A DNA stretch of 64,000 nt from Herminiimonas contaminans (GCF_015645465.1 NZ_JADOEL010000015.1:1-64000), one strand, 5' to 3'. Positions 10,650 to 18,767 are shown, counted from the stretch's first letter. Made by a program: numbers and translations. Notes: generated by a model from the sequence alone, not told the origin.

Positions 10650-10848
10650 ATCGACTCCTGTAGCGCGGGAACTGCGATATTACGGCTTGGACCGTTGGAA
10701 TTTGCTCAATTTCACTGATGATATCGGATAAATATATATTATCCATTTTTAATTTCAATGAAAATATTCTTGAATATGCACATATATTTAGTATGTAATT
10801 ACGTGGTATGTAATATATTATCTTATTTCCCTCTCCGGAGAATCTGAC
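10650..10848. promoter_or_regulatory. Putative rst resolution site and divergent promoters (copy 1)
   Basis: This is the intergenic space between divergent tnpS and tnpT. The AT-rich part holds two direct repeats GTATGTAA at 10791-10798 and 10806-10813, spaced 15 bp, followed by TATTATCTTATTT. The same repeats, spacing and following sequence occur in the second tnpS/tnpT module (21596-21618), while the rest of the spacer differs. Conservation of only this core points to the recombinase/TnpT binding site. Confidence 0.6.
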
Positions 10849-11883
10849 ATGGCACGTAGCGGACTGTACAAATCGGAAGTCAAGAAAGCCCGCGATTCCT
10901 TGATCGCACAGGGCGTCAATCCATCGGTCGACGCCGTGCGCGTTGCGTTGGGCAATACCGGCTCCAAGACCACGATCCACAAGTACCTCAAGGAACTGGG
11001 AGAGGAAAACGGCGGCGACGACCGCAAGGCGTCGATCAGCGAAGCACTACAGGACCTGGTGGCACGCCTAGCCGCGCAATTGCAGAACGAGGCGAACGCC
11101 CGTATCGAGACCCTTCAAGTGCAAAGCGCAGACATGGAACGCCAGCATGCGGAAGCGCTGGCGGCTTTGCACAGGCAAGTCGAGGCACTGAATCAGCAAC
11201 TGCAGCGCGCCGACACTGAGATGCAGCAAGAAACGGCGGTGCATGCCCGCGCGATCGAAGATCTGCAGAACGAAAAGATCACGCGTCATACGCTCGATCA
11301 GCAGGTAGCCGACCTGAAGGAACGCCTGGCCGAGAACGAGGCGCACCGGTTATCGATCGAGGAAAAGCACCAGCATGCGCGCGACGCCCTGGAACACTAC
11401 CGAGCATCGGTCAAGGAGCAGCGCGACCAGGATCAGCGCCGGCATGAGCAGCAGATTCAACAGATGCAAGCCGAAATGCGCCAATTACAGCAGAGCTTGA
11501 TCGTCAAGCAGGACGACGTGACGCGCTTGAACCAGGAGGGCGGGCGCTTGGTGGCAGACCTGTCGCATGCACAAAGCGCCCTCTATGAACAGCAGGCCCG
11601 CGGCCGGCAACTGGAGCAGAAGCTGGAGACGCTGCAGGCGATCGAGCAGCACGCCAAGGCCCTTGAAACAAGGCTTGCTGACAGGGATATCCAGCTTCAG
11701 GCGCAAAAGGAACAACTTGAAGCATCGTGCAACAAGTCTCAAGGACTTGCGGACCAGATGCGCGAGCTTGAGCTGGCATTGGCAGCGGCTGATGCGAAAC
11801 TGGCGGCACAGCAAGGTGTTGTCGCCGATCTGCGCACTTATTTGGACGCGAGAGGCACTGCGATCGAAGGCGGTGCCAAATGA
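10849..11883 (+). CDS. tnpT: TnpT-like protein: KfrA-type DNA-binding N-terminus plus long coiled coil (copy 1)
   Basis: A 344-residue protein. The first ~60 residues (ARSGLYKSEVKKARDSLIAQ, then a TGSKTTIHKYL helix) form a KfrA_N-type DNA-binding domain. Residues 75-330 are an almost unbroken coiled coil rich in Gln and Glu. In Tn4651, TnpT is the auxiliary protein that works with TnpS at rst. The start has a good GGAG ribosome site. The second copy at 21651 has near-identical N-terminal sequence but a more diverged coil. Confidence 0.8.
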   Translation: MARSGLYKSEVKKARDSLIAQGVNPSVDAVRVALGNTGSKTTIHKYLKELGEENGGDDRKASISEALQDLVARLAAQLQNEANARIETLQVQSADMERQHAEALAALHRQVEALNQQLQRADTEMQQETAVHARAIEDLQNEKITRHTLDQQVADLKERLAENEAHRLSIEEKHQHARDALEHYRASVKEQRDQDQRRHEQQIQQMQAEMRQLQQSLIVKQDDVTRLNQEGGRLVADLSHAQSALYEQQARGRQLEQKLETLQAIEQHAKALETRLADRDIQLQAQKEQLEASCNKSQGLADQMRELELALAAADAKLAAQQGVVADLRTYLDARGTAIEGGAK

Positions 11884-11917
11884 AGTGCGGGTCGAAATAA
11901 GTCAATTAAATCATGTG

Positions 11918-11961
11918 GTTAACATCGTATTGGCGAAAAAAACCGTAATCCCGGCCGACCC
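11918..11961 (-). repeat. 44-bp terminal repeat, right end of Tn4651-like element 1
   Basis: Read inwards on the minus strand from 11961: GGGTCGGCCGGGATTACGG, then a T-run, CGCCAA and GTTAAC. A copy with the same layout ends at 27016. Both are in the same orientation and each has lost sequence similarity exactly at its GGG end. The length and the GGG start fit Tn3-family ends of the long-repeat (Tn4651/Tn5041) type. The next bases (tccat) would be the target duplication. Confidence 0.65.
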
Positions 11962-11980
11962 TCCATTTCATCCGCGTGAT

Positions 11981-12787
11981 ATGCGTGATGCCATGCTAGC
12001 TCAGCGTTTGTCGCCCAATCCAGAAATTGATCAGTTAGTCCGCAATTTCAGTCGTGATGATCGTCTATCGTCTGACTACTGGCGTTGGGTATTAAAAGAG
12101 TATGAAGATGATTTTCGGAGCCTCATGCGCCGATTAGGTGCAACCCATCCATTAGGGGATCAAGTTGAAACGTTGTGCGTTTTTCCTTTGCACTACGTAC
12201 CGATACTAATCCTATGCGGTAGGCTCATTGGTGAGGCACGGCGGATCGAAGTATTTCAATACAGTCGTGGAAAATCGTGGCAATGGCCTACTGACACTGC
12301 GCCACAGAAAGAACACTTTTTCTATATCGACGATACAAAAGGCTCATCAACGACACGATCGACTGACGCCGTTGTTTCACTGGAACTGACTGCAGACATT
12401 GATTTCAACGCTTTTCCAGAGCCAATAAAGCGCAATATCGAGGCGGGTACTTTGCCTTGGCTAAGGATACGTGCAGAAAGCCCTAATCCAGCATGCATTA
12501 CACACCCAGAGGATCTAGCTCAATTTACTAAGCTAGCCCGCCGGGTTGTCACGCAAGTACAAGACGTGCTGAGAGCTGAAAGAGTGCATCTTTTCGGCGT
12601 TTCACCGGCAAGCACATTATTCCGGTTCGGACAAATTCTGCAACCAGGTAACCACGCAGACTACATCATTTATGACAGGCCTGATCGTGCTCAGCCTTTC
12701 AATTCGGCAATTTCTATCTCAGGGCAGGCTGTGCAGGACGGAATTCCCGCCGCGTCAGCAACTGGGTTCTCGATCAATCTTCGCTGA
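11981..12787 (+). CDS. SAVED-domain protein (CBASS sensor module), N-terminal effector domain missing
   Basis: The product from the ATG at 11981 has 268 residues. From about residue 60 it resembles the SAVED domain that binds cyclic oligonucleotides in CBASS effectors (GDQVETLCVFPLHYVPILIL, VFQYSRGKSWQWP, VHLFGVSPAS). In Cap4 and Cap5 effectors this domain is C-terminal to a nuclease domain of 100 or more residues. Here the gene begins only 20 bases from the transposon end at 11961 with no clear ribosome site, so the effector domain was probably cut off by the insertion. It is followed after 15 bases by the exonuclease gene. Confidence 0.75.
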   Translation: MRDAMLAQRLSPNPEIDQLVRNFSRDDRLSSDYWRWVLKEYEDDFRSLMRRLGATHPLGDQVETLCVFPLHYVPILILCGRLIGEARRIEVFQYSRGKSWQWPTDTAPQKEHFFYIDDTKGSSTTRSTDAVVSLELTADIDFNAFPEPIKRNIEAGTLPWLRIRAESPNPACITHPEDLAQFTKLARRVVTQVQDVLRAERVHLFGVSPASTLFRFGQILQPGNHADYIIYDRPDRAQPFNSAISISGQAVQDGIPAASATGFSINLR

Positions 12788-12802
12788 GGATAAAGGAGTG
12801 AT

Positions 12803-13357
12803 ATGCCAGCTCAGGAAATTTTTATATCCGTTGACGTTGAAGCGTCCGGCCCTATACCCGGTGAGTACAGCCTTTTAAGCATAGGGGCCTGCAGTATTTT
12901 CGAAACGGAAAAAACATTCAGATGTGAACTTCAACCAAGTTCGCCGAAGCATGACCCAGAAGCATTAGCGGTCACTGGATTGTCGCTCGCGCATTTAGAG
13001 AAAAATGGTCTGCCTGTGACCAAAGCTATGCAGCAGTTTGAACACTGGCTCGAAAGCTGTCGAAGTAAGCAAGACGAGAAACTGATTTTTGTTGGCTTCA
13101 ATGCGGCTTTTGATTGGTCGTTCATTAATTACTATTTCCACAAATATTTAGGTAGAAATCCTTTTGGATTTTCCGCTCTGGATATAAAAGCCTTATACAT
13201 GGGAAGTACGCATGGCACATGGGCCGAAACCAAATCCAGCAATATGGACGTAGCTTTGAAACCGAAGCTCAAAGGAACTCATGATTCACTAGAAGACGCG
13301 TTGTACCAAGCTGAGTTGTTTCGATTAATTCGCCAGAAAGAGGGGGAATCAAATTAG
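12803..13357 (+). CDS. DEDDh 3'-5' exonuclease, CBASS accessory gene
   Basis: A 184-residue exonuclease domain with all five DEDDh residues: D11 and E13 (SVDVEAS), D104 (GFNAAFDW), H160 and D165 (THDSLEDAL). It belongs to the RNase T/DnaQ fold and would use two metal ions to remove nucleotides from a 3' end; the substrate is unknown. It has a strong AAAGGAG ribosome site and lies between the SAVED gene and the CD-NTase. Exonucleases of this kind are known accessory genes in some CBASS operons (Cap18-type, from memory). Confidence 0.82.
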   Translation: MPAQEIFISVDVEASGPIPGEYSLLSIGACSIFETEKTFRCELQPSSPKHDPEALAVTGLSLAHLEKNGLPVTKAMQQFEHWLESCRSKQDEKLIFVGFNAAFDWSFINYYFHKYLGRNPFGFSALDIKALYMGSTHGTWAETKSSNMDVALKPKLKGTHDSLEDALYQAELFRLIRQKEGESN

Positions 13358-13430
13358 AGCAGATAGGGATTCTCACTTAACCGGCAAGACCGAATTTTTA
13401 ATCAAACAACCTTGAATTAGAAAGAAAAAA

Positions 13431-14702
13431 ATGGACACAACATTATTGAATAAGCCTCAAGTCGATAGTTGGGAAAGCCTATTGCTGCGTTCTGCGGCAC
13501 AAATTTCATTGAGTGCCCCACAGTACGAAAAAATCAAAACTCGTTATGAAAATCTACAAAACATTCTCGATGCAACGACCGATCCATTGCTGCAAGGGGC
13601 GCATATTTTTATTCAAGGATCCATCGGACTTGGAACGACTCTCAAACCGGTTCCATATGCTGCAAATGAAATGGCTACGATTGATGCCGATGCGATCGTT
13701 CTTTTGCCGAATGCTGCAAATGCCTCTGCGGAGCAAGTATTGGAGGCAATTGAGCAAAGATTTCGAGCTGGCAGTCGCGTAGGACAACCGATTAAGCCGT
13801 TACGTCGTGGTGTACGGATTGTCTATGGCGATGAAAATCCAGGCTTTCATATTGATATTACGCCTGCAAGAGTAGTAGCCGGCAATACTGATCAGAAAGG
13901 TTTTGGCAAACTTCAAGTACCGGACAGAGAGACTGGTTGGAAGGCCAGCAGTCCACGTGAGTATTGCAACTGGCTTGGAGAGATAGCTGAACTGAAAGTT
14001 ATCACAGAAACACATTCGTTTGCTCTTGATTCTAATTCTCGAGCAGACACAGCATTAACTAAATCGACCCAGGATCCAGTACCGGACTACGGCGAGTATA
14101 TGGATAGCAATCCCTTAAAGGCTGCAATCAAACTCTTGAAGCGGCATCGAGACGTATGGGCGATTGCCAATCGGAAAGAGAGCATTCGACCAATTTCGGC
14201 AATCATTACTACATTAGCCACTCATGCCTACGAAGAAATTGCACGAGAGTCAGCTCACCGTCCATTACGTCCCATCGAAGCAATGATCGAAATCGTCCGT
14301 CGAATGCCTGACTTTATTGATCCCATCCCAGCAGGGTATGCCGTATTTAATCCGAAGGACGACGGCGAAAATTTTGCGGAAAAATGGAATCGTCCCAACG
14401 GAGAAGGTAGTAAGTATCGAGACGCCTTTTATGTGTGGCATGCCAGAGCAGTCGCTGATATGAAATTAGGATTCGAGGATTTTGGCAAAGCCGAAACATT
14501 TGAGAATGCTATGAATGAACAGTTTGGAGTATCTAAAGCATTCGTCAACGACGCTATCAAAAAACTCCCAGCTGATTGGACTCTGCCCGGACGTAAAGCC
14601 GGTGTAACTCTCAACAGTATTAGTTATGCCATTTTTGCTGGCGCTGCCGCAGCCAGTAGTGCGTCACAAGCAGCCATCAAACCGGTAGATCGCCTTGGCT
14701 AA
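13431..14702 (+). CDS. CD-NTase (cGAS/DncV-like nucleotidyltransferase), CBASS signal synthase
   Basis: A 423-residue nucleotidyltransferase with the GS motif (G63-S64 in QGSIGLGTTLKP), the metal-binding DxD (D85, D87 in TIDADAIV) and a third Asp (D142 in FHIDITPA). It should make a cyclic di- or trinucleotide on phage infection. The SAVED receptor suggests a cyclic trinucleotide, but the clade (D or G) cannot be set by eye. The protein ends ...KPVDRLG; a C-terminal Gly is needed when Cap2 conjugates the CD-NTase to targets. Its last 8 bases overlap the cap2 start. Confidence 0.9.
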   Translation: MDTTLLNKPQVDSWESLLLRSAAQISLSAPQYEKIKTRYENLQNILDATTDPLLQGAHIFIQGSIGLGTTLKPVPYAANEMATIDADAIVLLPNAANASAEQVLEAIEQRFRAGSRVGQPIKPLRRGVRIVYGDENPGFHIDITPARVVAGNTDQKGFGKLQVPDRETGWKASSPREYCNWLGEIAELKVITETHSFALDSNSRADTALTKSTQDPVPDYGEYMDSNPLKAAIKLLKRHRDVWAIANRKESIRPISAIITTLATHAYEEIARESAHRPLRPIEAMIEIVRRMPDFIDPIPAGYAVFNPKDDGENFAEKWNRPNGEGSKYRDAFYVWHARAVADMKLGFEDFGKAETFENAMNEQFGVSKAFVNDAIKKLPADWTLPGRKAGVTLNSISYAIFAGAAAASSASQAAIKPVDRLG

Positions 14703-16479
14703 TAATGGTGATGTAGTGTCGGAGGATGTTGAACGAGGAGTCGCAGCGCTTTGTAGGCACCTTGGCGAAGAGGGTAGTCGTTTATTGAGACGTTGTGAAC
14801 CCAAGGGAGATGAGCTCGCCTCCTTTGATTTCCCTTTGCCGCCGGACTATTTGGGAGTCTCGCGCACGTTGCGGATCTCGTTCAACAATAATTTTCCGAC
14901 GAGCGGACTAGTCTTTAAGATCAGTCCATCTGCATGGCTGAAATGGCCACATGTCATGAAAGATTGGCTGTGTCTATATGGGGCAGGTAACGCCCCTGTA
15001 ATCGGAACAGCCGAACAAGTAGTGGCTGACAAATTTGCTCGTTTGACTGCTTTGCTGCAATTGGTACTTCCTGCTGAGGCTAAAGGCAAACGTGACGCCG
15101 AATTCAATCGAGAGATATCGACTTATTGGGATCAGCAAATTGATCAAGCTTACCGAACCTGGCAGCAGCTTATTTTACTTGGCCTTCCAAGTGACGCAGG
15201 TCCTCTCTATACCGTATCTGATCAACGGAAGCGCATAGGGAATGTTGATGAACGTATCTGGGTGGGTGAAGATGCGAAAGAGCTGTTCAAGCATATTGCA
15301 AAAATCTCAGGTGCATCGGATAGTGTCAAGGCCCCAGCAAAAGCGGCATTTTTCGCTCCATTACTGAGCATTCCTGGCGTTGAATTACCTAAAGCAGAAA
15401 ATTTGATTGCATGGCTTGCGCCACATTTACAGGCGGCAGATGCTCGGTCTCTAACGAAATGGGAATCAGACTCAGAAAATTTTCCTGTGCGCTGGATTTT
15501 AGTCCGTTTACCGGATACCGAACCTCCTTTGGTCAAGGCATTTGTGCTACGCAGCACGGCTATGAAAAAGAATGGTCATTTTAATTATGGCCGTCGTGCT
15601 GGGCGTACATATGGGCGCTCAAAAACAAGATCGGGGCCTATCGTATTGCAGGCGGCGAATTTGCATCTAATTACCCCAACTACCTTACATTCACGAGATA
15701 AAAATACAGACCAAACTCAGCTAAAGCAAAAGCAAGTTGTTTTGATAGGTGCTGGTACATTGGGTGCTATGGTAGCAACCCAGTTGGCCCGCACGGGCAT
15801 TACAAAAATGACGGTAATCGATCCTGATGAGTTAGAAGTCGCAAATATCGGCAGGCATGTACTGGGCGCAGATGACTTGGGACGATTTAAGGTGTATGCC
15901 CTGAAAGAAAGGATAGAGCGCGATTTACCGTTCGTAAATGTCCAAGCGATTTCTAACTATCTACACTTAGCATTGAAGGATAAACCTACGTTGCTTGATG
16001 AGGTAGATCTAGTAATCATCACAACGGCGGATTGGTGGTCTGAGCAATACCTGTGGCATCTTAAGGCTAATGCGAACTGGTCATTAGTGCATGGGTGGGC
16101 AGAGCCTCATGCCTTAGTAGGACATGTATTGACAGCGCAGACAGGGCAAACAGGCGATGGGCGTCAATTATTTGATGTAAACGGCCACTTTAAACATCGC
16201 TTCACCGATTGGCCGCGTAATGGTGTTGAGCCCTTGCCAGGTTGTGGAGCCAGCTTTATCCCAGGTGGGCCAATTTCGATTACTGCCATAGCCACCATGA
16301 TTTCTGACGCAGCAATTTCCACGCTGACGAGAAATCCGACCCAACCATTTTGGTTCACCTATGTTTCCAATCCAGAAAGGGTCACTGAAGCAGGCGGAAC
16401 TTACTTGGCGGAGCCATTACCCCCGAACTGCGGGAATCTTGTCATCAAAAGACCATGGCCAGAAGAGGTCGCGCAATGA
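14695..16479 (+). CDS. cap2: Cap2, E2-E1 fusion ubiquitin-transferase-like protein of type II CBASS
   Basis: A 594-residue protein. The N-terminal E2-like part has the catalytic Cys C93 in KDWLCLYG. The C-terminal ThiF/E1 part has the ATP-binding GAGTLG (352-357), the IDPDELEVANIGRH segment and the E1 catalytic Cys C517 in LPGCGAS. Cap2 adenylates the CD-NTase C-terminus and conjugates it to targets, priming signal production. The frame opens with TTG at 14695, overlapping the CD-NTase stop; this coupling supports the start. All three key sites are present. Confidence 0.9.
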   Translation: MANNGDVVSEDVERGVAALCRHLGEEGSRLLRRCEPKGDELASFDFPLPPDYLGVSRTLRISFNNNFPTSGLVFKISPSAWLKWPHVMKDWLCLYGAGNAPVIGTAEQVVADKFARLTALLQLVLPAEAKGKRDAEFNREISTYWDQQIDQAYRTWQQLILLGLPSDAGPLYTVSDQRKRIGNVDERIWVGEDAKELFKHIAKISGASDSVKAPAKAAFFAPLLSIPGVELPKAENLIAWLAPHLQAADARSLTKWESDSENFPVRWILVRLPDTEPPLVKAFVLRSTAMKKNGHFNYGRRAGRTYGRSKTRSGPIVLQAANLHLITPTTLHSRDKNTDQTQLKQKQVVLIGAGTLGAMVATQLARTGITKMTVIDPDELEVANIGRHVLGADDLGRFKVYALKERIERDLPFVNVQAISNYLHLALKDKPTLLDEVDLVIITTADWWSEQYLWHLKANANWSLVHGWAEPHALVGHVLTAQTGQTGDGRQLFDVNGHFKHRFTDWPRNGVEPLPGCGASFIPGGPISITAIATMISDAAISTLTRNPTQPFWFTYVSNPERVTEAGGTYLAEPLPPNCGNLVIKRPWPEEVAQ

Positions 16480-16985
16480 CGGCTCTACATCGCTGGATGT
16501 GGCATTGGTCTGATTTAGACGTTACGTTATATGTTCATACCTCGGTTGCTTCTTTCTTTGAAAACCATCGACAAGAGCAGGGTGGGCATGAGCGAGGGGG
16601 CCAACTTTTCGTTGACGTAACGCGTCCAAATGGACTCTGGCTAGTTGAAGCTACTGGCCCACATCTCAACGACAAGTCTGGTCCAACATGGTTGGAAATG
16701 GATTTGAAACGTTGCCGGGAAGAGATTGAAGAAGCAAATGCAAGAGGTTTGCGTTTAATTGGTTATTGGCACTCCCATCCCGAACATGTACCGGCATTAT
16801 CTGGCCAAGATATTAAAAGCTTAACGAAATTCAGCCAACAAAACACTCATCAACTGCCTAACCCATTGGCAGTTATAGTAGGGCGCAGTCTTTCACCAGA
16901 AGGCATACGCGCTTGGATTTATCAGAAGCGCAAAGCTCTTCTTGCTGAACATATTGAGCAAAATGATGGACAGAATAAGTTTTGA
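16476..16985 (+). CDS. cap3: Cap3, JAB/MPN-family isopeptidase of type II CBASS
   Basis: A 169-residue metalloprotease with the JAMM signature: E39 (ERGGQLF), H99-S-H101 (YWHSHPEH), S109 and D112 (LSGQD). Cap3 removes CD-NTase molecules from their conjugates and so opposes Cap2. The ATG at 16476 overlaps the cap2 stop as ATGA and starts at the conserved region; a longer frame seven codons upstream is also open. It completes a canonical CD-NTase-cap2-cap3 order. Confidence 0.9.
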   Translation: MTALHRWMWHWSDLDVTLYVHTSVASFFENHRQEQGGHERGGQLFVDVTRPNGLWLVEATGPHLNDKSGPTWLEMDLKRCREEIEEANARGLRLIGYWHSHPEHVPALSGQDIKSLTKFSQQNTHQLPNPLAVIVGRSLSPEGIRAWIYQKRKALLAEHIEQNDGQNKF

Positions 16986-17041
16986 AATTCGAGACGTCGT
17001 ATACGTATGGGATATTCACACATAATTTCTAAAGGAGATAT

Positions 17042-17371
17042 ATGGGTATAGGCCAAAAAGTGCGGTCGCTACATTGCGGATTCCAACAAGGCCTCGGATT
17101 CGAGGTAATTGCTGAAGAAAATGTCATCTTGCTCAAGAATGTGCCATTTGAGCTAGAAGATATAGTTACAAAATGGATCGCTGTATTACCAACAGAACTA
17201 ATGAGTGGTCCTGACCCATTGGTAAAGCTCTACCCAACTGAAGGATTGGCACTAACTGAGTCCGGGTGGAGTGCGTTTGTAAGTTGGATGACCGAAACGT
17301 TAAACAGCGCACAGCACGAACCAAATTTTCCGCTAAAAGCACGACAATCAGCTAAAAACTCTGTTGAGTAA
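17042..17371 (+). CDS. Unknown 109-residue protein at the end of the CBASS operon
   Basis: The gene starts 56 bases after cap3 with an excellent ribosome site (AAAGGAGATATATG) and has the same AT-rich codon use as the CBASS genes. The product (MGIGQKVRSLHCGFQQGLGF start) is soluble and mixed alpha/beta, with one Cys and no signal peptide. I do not recognise a family. Its position suggests a role with the defence operon, but nothing in the sequence proves this. Confidence 0.65.
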   Translation: MGIGQKVRSLHCGFQQGLGFEVIAEENVILLKNVPFELEDIVTKWIAVLPTELMSGPDPLVKLYPTEGLALTESGWSAFVSWMTETLNSAQHEPNFPLKARQSAKNSVE

Positions 17372-17408
17372 CTCTCAGGGATCCTGTTGGTGGATAGTGG
17401 GAATTTAA

Positions 17409-17718
17409 ATGAATGTTTTTATAGATACTGAATTTACGAATTTCCTTAATCCACATCTTATCAGCCTAGGTATGGCGTCCGAATACGGCGAAGATTTTTA
17501 TGCAGAAGTTCCATACCCGCGCTTGCTCTGTATTTGTACGAGAAGTAGTCGTGCCATTGCTGCGGAAAATACCGCATTCATATTTTACGATCGATAGCCT
17601 CCGTTTAGAAATCATCAAATGGCTCGAGATCGTTCGTCGAGATAAAGAAGATATTTTTATCTGCGTTGATTATCAAACCGATTGGGATTTATTCTGCCCG
17701 CCATGCATACCGAGCTAA
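17409..17718 (+). pseudogene. Small DEDD-type 3'-5' exoribonuclease-like gene, frameshifted and cut
   Basis: It opens with NVFIDTEFTNFLNPHLISLG, carrying the DTEFT exonuclease I motif (Asp and Glu). After FYAEVPYP the frame shifts near 17510; the similarity continues in the +1 frame from about 17515 as ACSVFVREVVVPLLRK and then VDYQTDWDLF, where the second Asp lies. The frame ends shortly after, without the last motif. It resembles the short DEDD exonuclease-like proteins seen in accessory regions. It is not likely to be functional. Confidence 0.6.
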
Positions 17719-17946
17719 CGCAAAAAAAGATGGAAGGCTTTATTAGAGTGGGTGATTAGCCTCGTATTCAGGAGCCTTTTTCAAAATCACACTTTTACTT
17801 CCTGTAATCGTTCACTTTTACTTCAGCGGACGACACTCAGATTTAGGTTAGAGCACTAAGAAATGCCTTCATTGCACGCCACAACTTCCTTAAACGATTT
17901 GACATAATATAAATTATACGAAATCAGATAGCCCTAAACACCATAC
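17719..17946. other. Intergenic, promoter-like sequence only
   Basis: There is no gene. The last 60 bases are AT-rich and contain TTGACA at 17899-17904 followed by several TATAA-like hexamers, a possible promoter for the structured segment or for the regulator gene to the right. Confidence 0.35.
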
Positions 17947-18006
17947 AACCACCGGCGAGACTCCACAGGATTTGAAGCTCTATTCTGTCGATTGAAACCG
18001 GTGGTT
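17947..18006 (+). ncRNA. Possible small structured RNA or long-loop terminator
   Basis: A perfect 9-bp inverted repeat AACCACCGG (17947-17955) / CCGGTGGTT (17998-18006) encloses 42 bases and runs straight into a T-run (TTTTTTATTT). It follows a TTGACA box about 45 bases upstream. This could be a short RNA ending in its own terminator, or a terminator with an internal loop. No known RNA family is recognised. Confidence 0.4.
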
Positions 18007-18040
18007 TTTTATTTAAGATCATGGGTTTACGAGGCAGTCA

Positions 18041-18370
18041 ATGACTAAGCTGAAAATAAAAAGTAAAAATAAATATTCTTTCGCCAGCGAATTTGCAGCA
18101 ACGCGACACTTTGGGGGATTTTCCGTTACGCATGCAGCCAAGATTTTAGGCCGGCATGAACGCACTATCGAAGATTGGGAGTCCGGAAAACAGCCTTGCC
18201 CGGCCTGGGCGCTTCGCCTGTTGACTCTCGAGAGTCGTTATATGGATGCTCTATATGGCCTCCAGGCTGATCGCGGCCGTACGGGCTTCGCCCTAGGTCA
18301 CGGACGATCAACTATGGCAGCAAACGATGCTGAATTTCAAACACATCAGATGCAATTACGCCTGGTTTAA
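18041..18370 (+). CDS. Helix-turn-helix protein, phage/plasmid type
   Basis: A 109-residue basic protein. Residues 18-55 (FASEFAATRHFGGFSVTHAA, then ILGRHERTIEDWESGK) form a Cro/Xre-like helix-turn-helix. It resembles small DNA-binding proteins of filamentous phages and plasmids. No partner gene is evident; the convergent gene at 18371 ends where this one stops. Function is inferred from the fold only. Confidence 0.55.
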   Translation: MTKLKIKSKNKYSFASEFAATRHFGGFSVTHAAKILGRHERTIEDWESGKQPCPAWALRLLTLESRYMDALYGLQADRGRTGFALGHGRSTMAANDAEFQTHQMQLRLV

Positions 18371-18682
18371 TCAGTTTGTCCTGGAGCGATCTCGTTGGAG
18401 GCTTTCCAGGGCGCGATTAACAGCCTCAAGCTTGCCGATACCAATACCGCCAGCGCGCTTATGCTCCAGGGCGATTAAACGATCTGCGGCCTTACTGTCG
18501 CCAAGTAAAGCGGCTATCAGCCGCTTTCTAGCCTTAGCTGCAAGCTCTGCAGTTGTAGGCTCACGATCAGCCTGGCCTTGATCGATGAAAACCTTATAGA
18601 CGACGTAGCAGACACAGACCGCACATAAGGTAATGATTGAAAGTTGTAAATAGCTCATGAGCTTGATTTTATCAAAACGCAT
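18371..18682 (-). CDS. Hypothetical membrane-anchored protein
   Basis: 103 residues with one N-terminal transmembrane segment (about 9-30, MSYLQLSIITLCAVCVCYVV) and a charged helical tail (AKARKRLIAALLGDSKAADR). The true start may be the internal ATG eight codons in (MSYLQ). It overlaps the end of the helix-turn-helix gene tail to tail. I do not recognise a family. Confidence 0.5.
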   Translation of the reverse strand: MRFDKIKLMSYLQLSIITLCAVCVCYVVYKVFIDQGQADREPTTAELAAKARKRLIAALLGDSKAADRLIALEHKRAGGIGIGKLEAVNRALESLQRDRSRTN

Positions 18683-18719
18683 GGAGCTACATATCCCAGG
18701 TGATACGCGGCGCTCGGTT

Positions 18720-18767
18720 GGAACTCTTCCAGAAACGATAAGGCCGTTTCTTCCAGACTCCCACCCT
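18720..18767 (+). repeat. 48-bp direct repeat, copy A
   Basis: This segment contains ccagaaacgataaggccgtt and is 43/48 identical to copy B at 19012-19059. Each holds a small dyad AAACG-N7-CGTTT. The 244 bases between them, and the whole 18683-19060 interval, contain no gene that I can support. Confidence 0.7.

Noticed and set aside
11567..11980. Upstream extension of the SAVED reading frame into tnpT
   Set aside because: The frame runs through the transposon end and out-of-frame tnpT sequence; similarity to SAVED proteins starts only beyond 11981, so the extension is chance.
17947..18006. Retron RNA
   Set aside because: There is no reverse transcriptase gene nearby; a simple stem with a T-run does not suffice.
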